Below, in pieces: positions 24,512 to 25,228 of a stretch of DNA of 25,228 nt; position 1 is the stretch's first letter, and every line of letters begins with the position of its first letter. The notes below the pieces were generated by a model. The model was not told the DNA's origin, ran no database searches, and worked only from the letters and a program-made list of their open reading frames with translations. The DNA lies in the IMG/VR virus record IMGVR_UViG_3300044611_002050, positions 1 through 25,228 of that record. One strand, 5' to 3'. Origin of the DNA: a virus. Made by a program: the position numbers and the translations under genes.

Positions 24512-24960
24512 TTTTCCTTGTCTCCTAGCTGTATGAGTTCGTCGTATAGTCCACAATCCACGATTATTTGTAGGGCATAAACGGGGACTTCCCCGGCTTT
24601 TAATGCCTCTACCAATATCTCGGCGGTTTCGGGATCGAAGAAAGTTTCTTTCTCTTTTTCCAGTCGGTATGGGAGAAAATCCCCTGGGGTGAGGTCGCTT
24701 ATTTTTCCGCTATCCTTGGCTTGGGCTTTCATGTAGGAATGAACCATTGCGGCAATCTGGCTCACGGTTCCCGATAGCGAGTTTATTTCTTCTGCCTTGA
24801 TTCGCTGCACTCCCGACCATTTTTTGAGAATCATCCAGTCTGGCCATTCGTGCCACTCTTCGGCCGGCAATCCCCAAGCGAACCACTGAAAATAGATTTT
24901 CTCCCAATCAATCGGGTTGTTTATCGCTTCTAGGCGAGCGTTAATCGCCTCATCTATTCG
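24508..24960 (-). CDS. Tail assembly chaperone T extension, made by -1 frameshift
   Basis: The frame is open upstream of any ATG and enters the preceding chaperone frame at the slippery site, so it is most likely translated only as a fusion with that gene (lambda G/GT style). It adds about 150 residues, starting RIDEAINARLEAINNPIDWE, with a Trp-rich region (IYFQWFAWGLPAEEW, HEWPDWMILKKW), a helical middle and an acidic C-terminus. In lambda, GT binds the tape measure through T while G coats it during tail assembly. It ends by ATGA overlap with the tape measure start. A TTG start at 24870 would remove a well-conserved-looking N-terminal part. Confidence 0.8.
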   Translation of the reverse strand, partial: RIDEAINARLEAINNPIDWEKIYFQWFAWGLPAEEWHEWPDWMILKKWSGVQRIKAEEINSLSGTVSQIAAMVHSYMKAQAKDSGKISDLTPGDFLPYRLEKEKETFFDPETAEILVEALKAGEVPVYALQIIVDCGLYDELIQLGDKEK

Positions 24961-24966
24961 TTTTTT
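24932..24966 (-). promoter_or_regulatory. Programmed -1 ribosomal frameshift site
   Basis: On the minus strand, A AAA AAC (24966-24960) is a canonical -1 slippery heptamer in the correct phase (zero-frame codons GAA AAA AAC GAA TAG). Nine bases downstream is a perfect 6-bp stem, AGGCGA (24950-24945) with TCGCCT (24937-24932) and a 7-base loop. The zero frame stops at 24954 and the -1 frame continues to 24508. Confidence 0.85.
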
Positions 24967-25228
24967 TCGGTTTCCTCATCTTCTTTTTCTTTAGGTTCTG
25001 GTTCCTTTTCGGACGGCTTTGGCCACTGACTAATATCTGCATAAACATAGTCGTTATAGAGGCGCACCAACATACTAGGGTGGAGAGCATCGATGTCTTC
25101 TCGACTAAACTCTACCCCCGCTTTTTTTGTTCGGCGCGGGCTATTCAAAAACAATCGGATTAATTCCCGATTGTAATTGTCGAAAGTGTCTACTCTTTCT
25201 TGATAGAGCTTATTTAGTTCGTCAAGGT
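24954..25228 (-). CDS. Tail assembly chaperone G, start beyond window edge
   Basis: The frame is open to the right edge; the visible 90 or so residues begin LDELNKLYQERVDTFDNYNR and end in a Pro/Glu/Lys-rich acidic tail (KPSEKEPEPKEKEDEETEKN). An in-frame start at 25154 is inside conserved-looking helical sequence and is unlikely. The C-terminus contains the slippery heptamer, and the stop lies six bases past it. Position immediately before the T frame and the tape measure defines it as the G-type chaperone. Confidence 0.75.
   Translation of the reverse strand, partial: LDELNKLYQERVDTFDNYNRELIRLFLNSPRRTKKAGVEFSREDIDALHPSMLVRLYNDYVYADISQWPKPSEKEPEPKEKEDEETEKNE

Noticed and set aside
24710-24907. 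65-residue minus-strand frame in the chaperone region
   Set aside because: Out of phase with the T frame that is reached by the slippery heptamer; Arg/Gly-rich shadow translation.
1-25228. CRISPR array, tRNA, rRNA, insertion sequence, integrase or attachment site
   Set aside because: No evenly spaced short repeats, no cloverleaf-like sequence, no transposase or integrase motifs, and no long terminal repeats were seen.

Overview
The window looks like a tailed-phage genome or prophage from a cyanobacterial host. Support for the host is indirect: copies of the cyanobacterial HIP1 octamer GCGATCGC at 1440-1447, 14823-14830 and 18876-18883, many CGATCG cores, and moderate base composition. Support for phage is direct: a very long tape measure gene with its frameshifted chaperone pair, an NlpC/P60 tail peptidase and a tail hub protein, plus a RecT-like annealing protein, a primase-helicase and an XRE/ribbon-helix-helix divergent switch. 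A C1-like regulator suggests a temperate phage. No integrase, capsid, terminase or lysis gene lies in the window.

Layout, right to left because most genes are on the minus strand. (1) 25228-8386 is the tail module. It holds tail assembly chaperone G (cut by the window edge), a -1 frameshift onto a T extension at an A AAA AAC heptamer followed by a stem-loop, a 4318-residue tape measure protein, a small membrane protein, an NlpC/P60 peptidase and a gpJ/GTA-like tail hub. The genes are packed with ATGA stop/start overlaps. (2) 7853-8302 is a lone plus-strand gene with its own promoter, at the tail/early boundary. (3) 7317-7852 is non-coding, with two divergent promoters and two strong dyads. 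(4) 7316-5124 carries a RecT-like protein and a DHH-like putative phosphoesterase. (5) 4055-5013 is a divergent regulator pair, XRE (+) and ribbon-helix-helix (-), around a 14-bp inverted repeat. (6) 3978-891 carries an 18-codon leader ORF, the primase-helicase and a small gene. (7) 835-1 is a run of small hypothetical genes from their own consensus promoter; one appears frameshifted and the last runs off the edge.

The most unusual object is the tape measure gene (11555-24511). Its ends look like a normal tape measure protein, but the middle (about 17.1-24.0 kb) is visibly more AT-rich. That stretch contains segments resembling enzymes: a protein-kinase-like domain with lysine, HxD-type catalytic loop and DFG motifs, an alpha/beta-hydrolase-like nucleophile elbow, a phosphodiester-glycosidase-like segment behind a signal-peptide-like stretch, and a SAP-like helix pair. 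Tape measure proteins occupy the tail lumen and may be released during DNA entry, so this could be a cargo-carrying tape measure that delivers effector domains. That function is inference; the motifs and the composition shift are what the sequence shows.

Three sites share a conserved ACTTGACAATTC promoter/-35 element (866-894 minus, 7349-7377 minus, 7737-7766 plus), suggesting that the early small-gene operon, the recombination operon and the lone gene are co-regulated.
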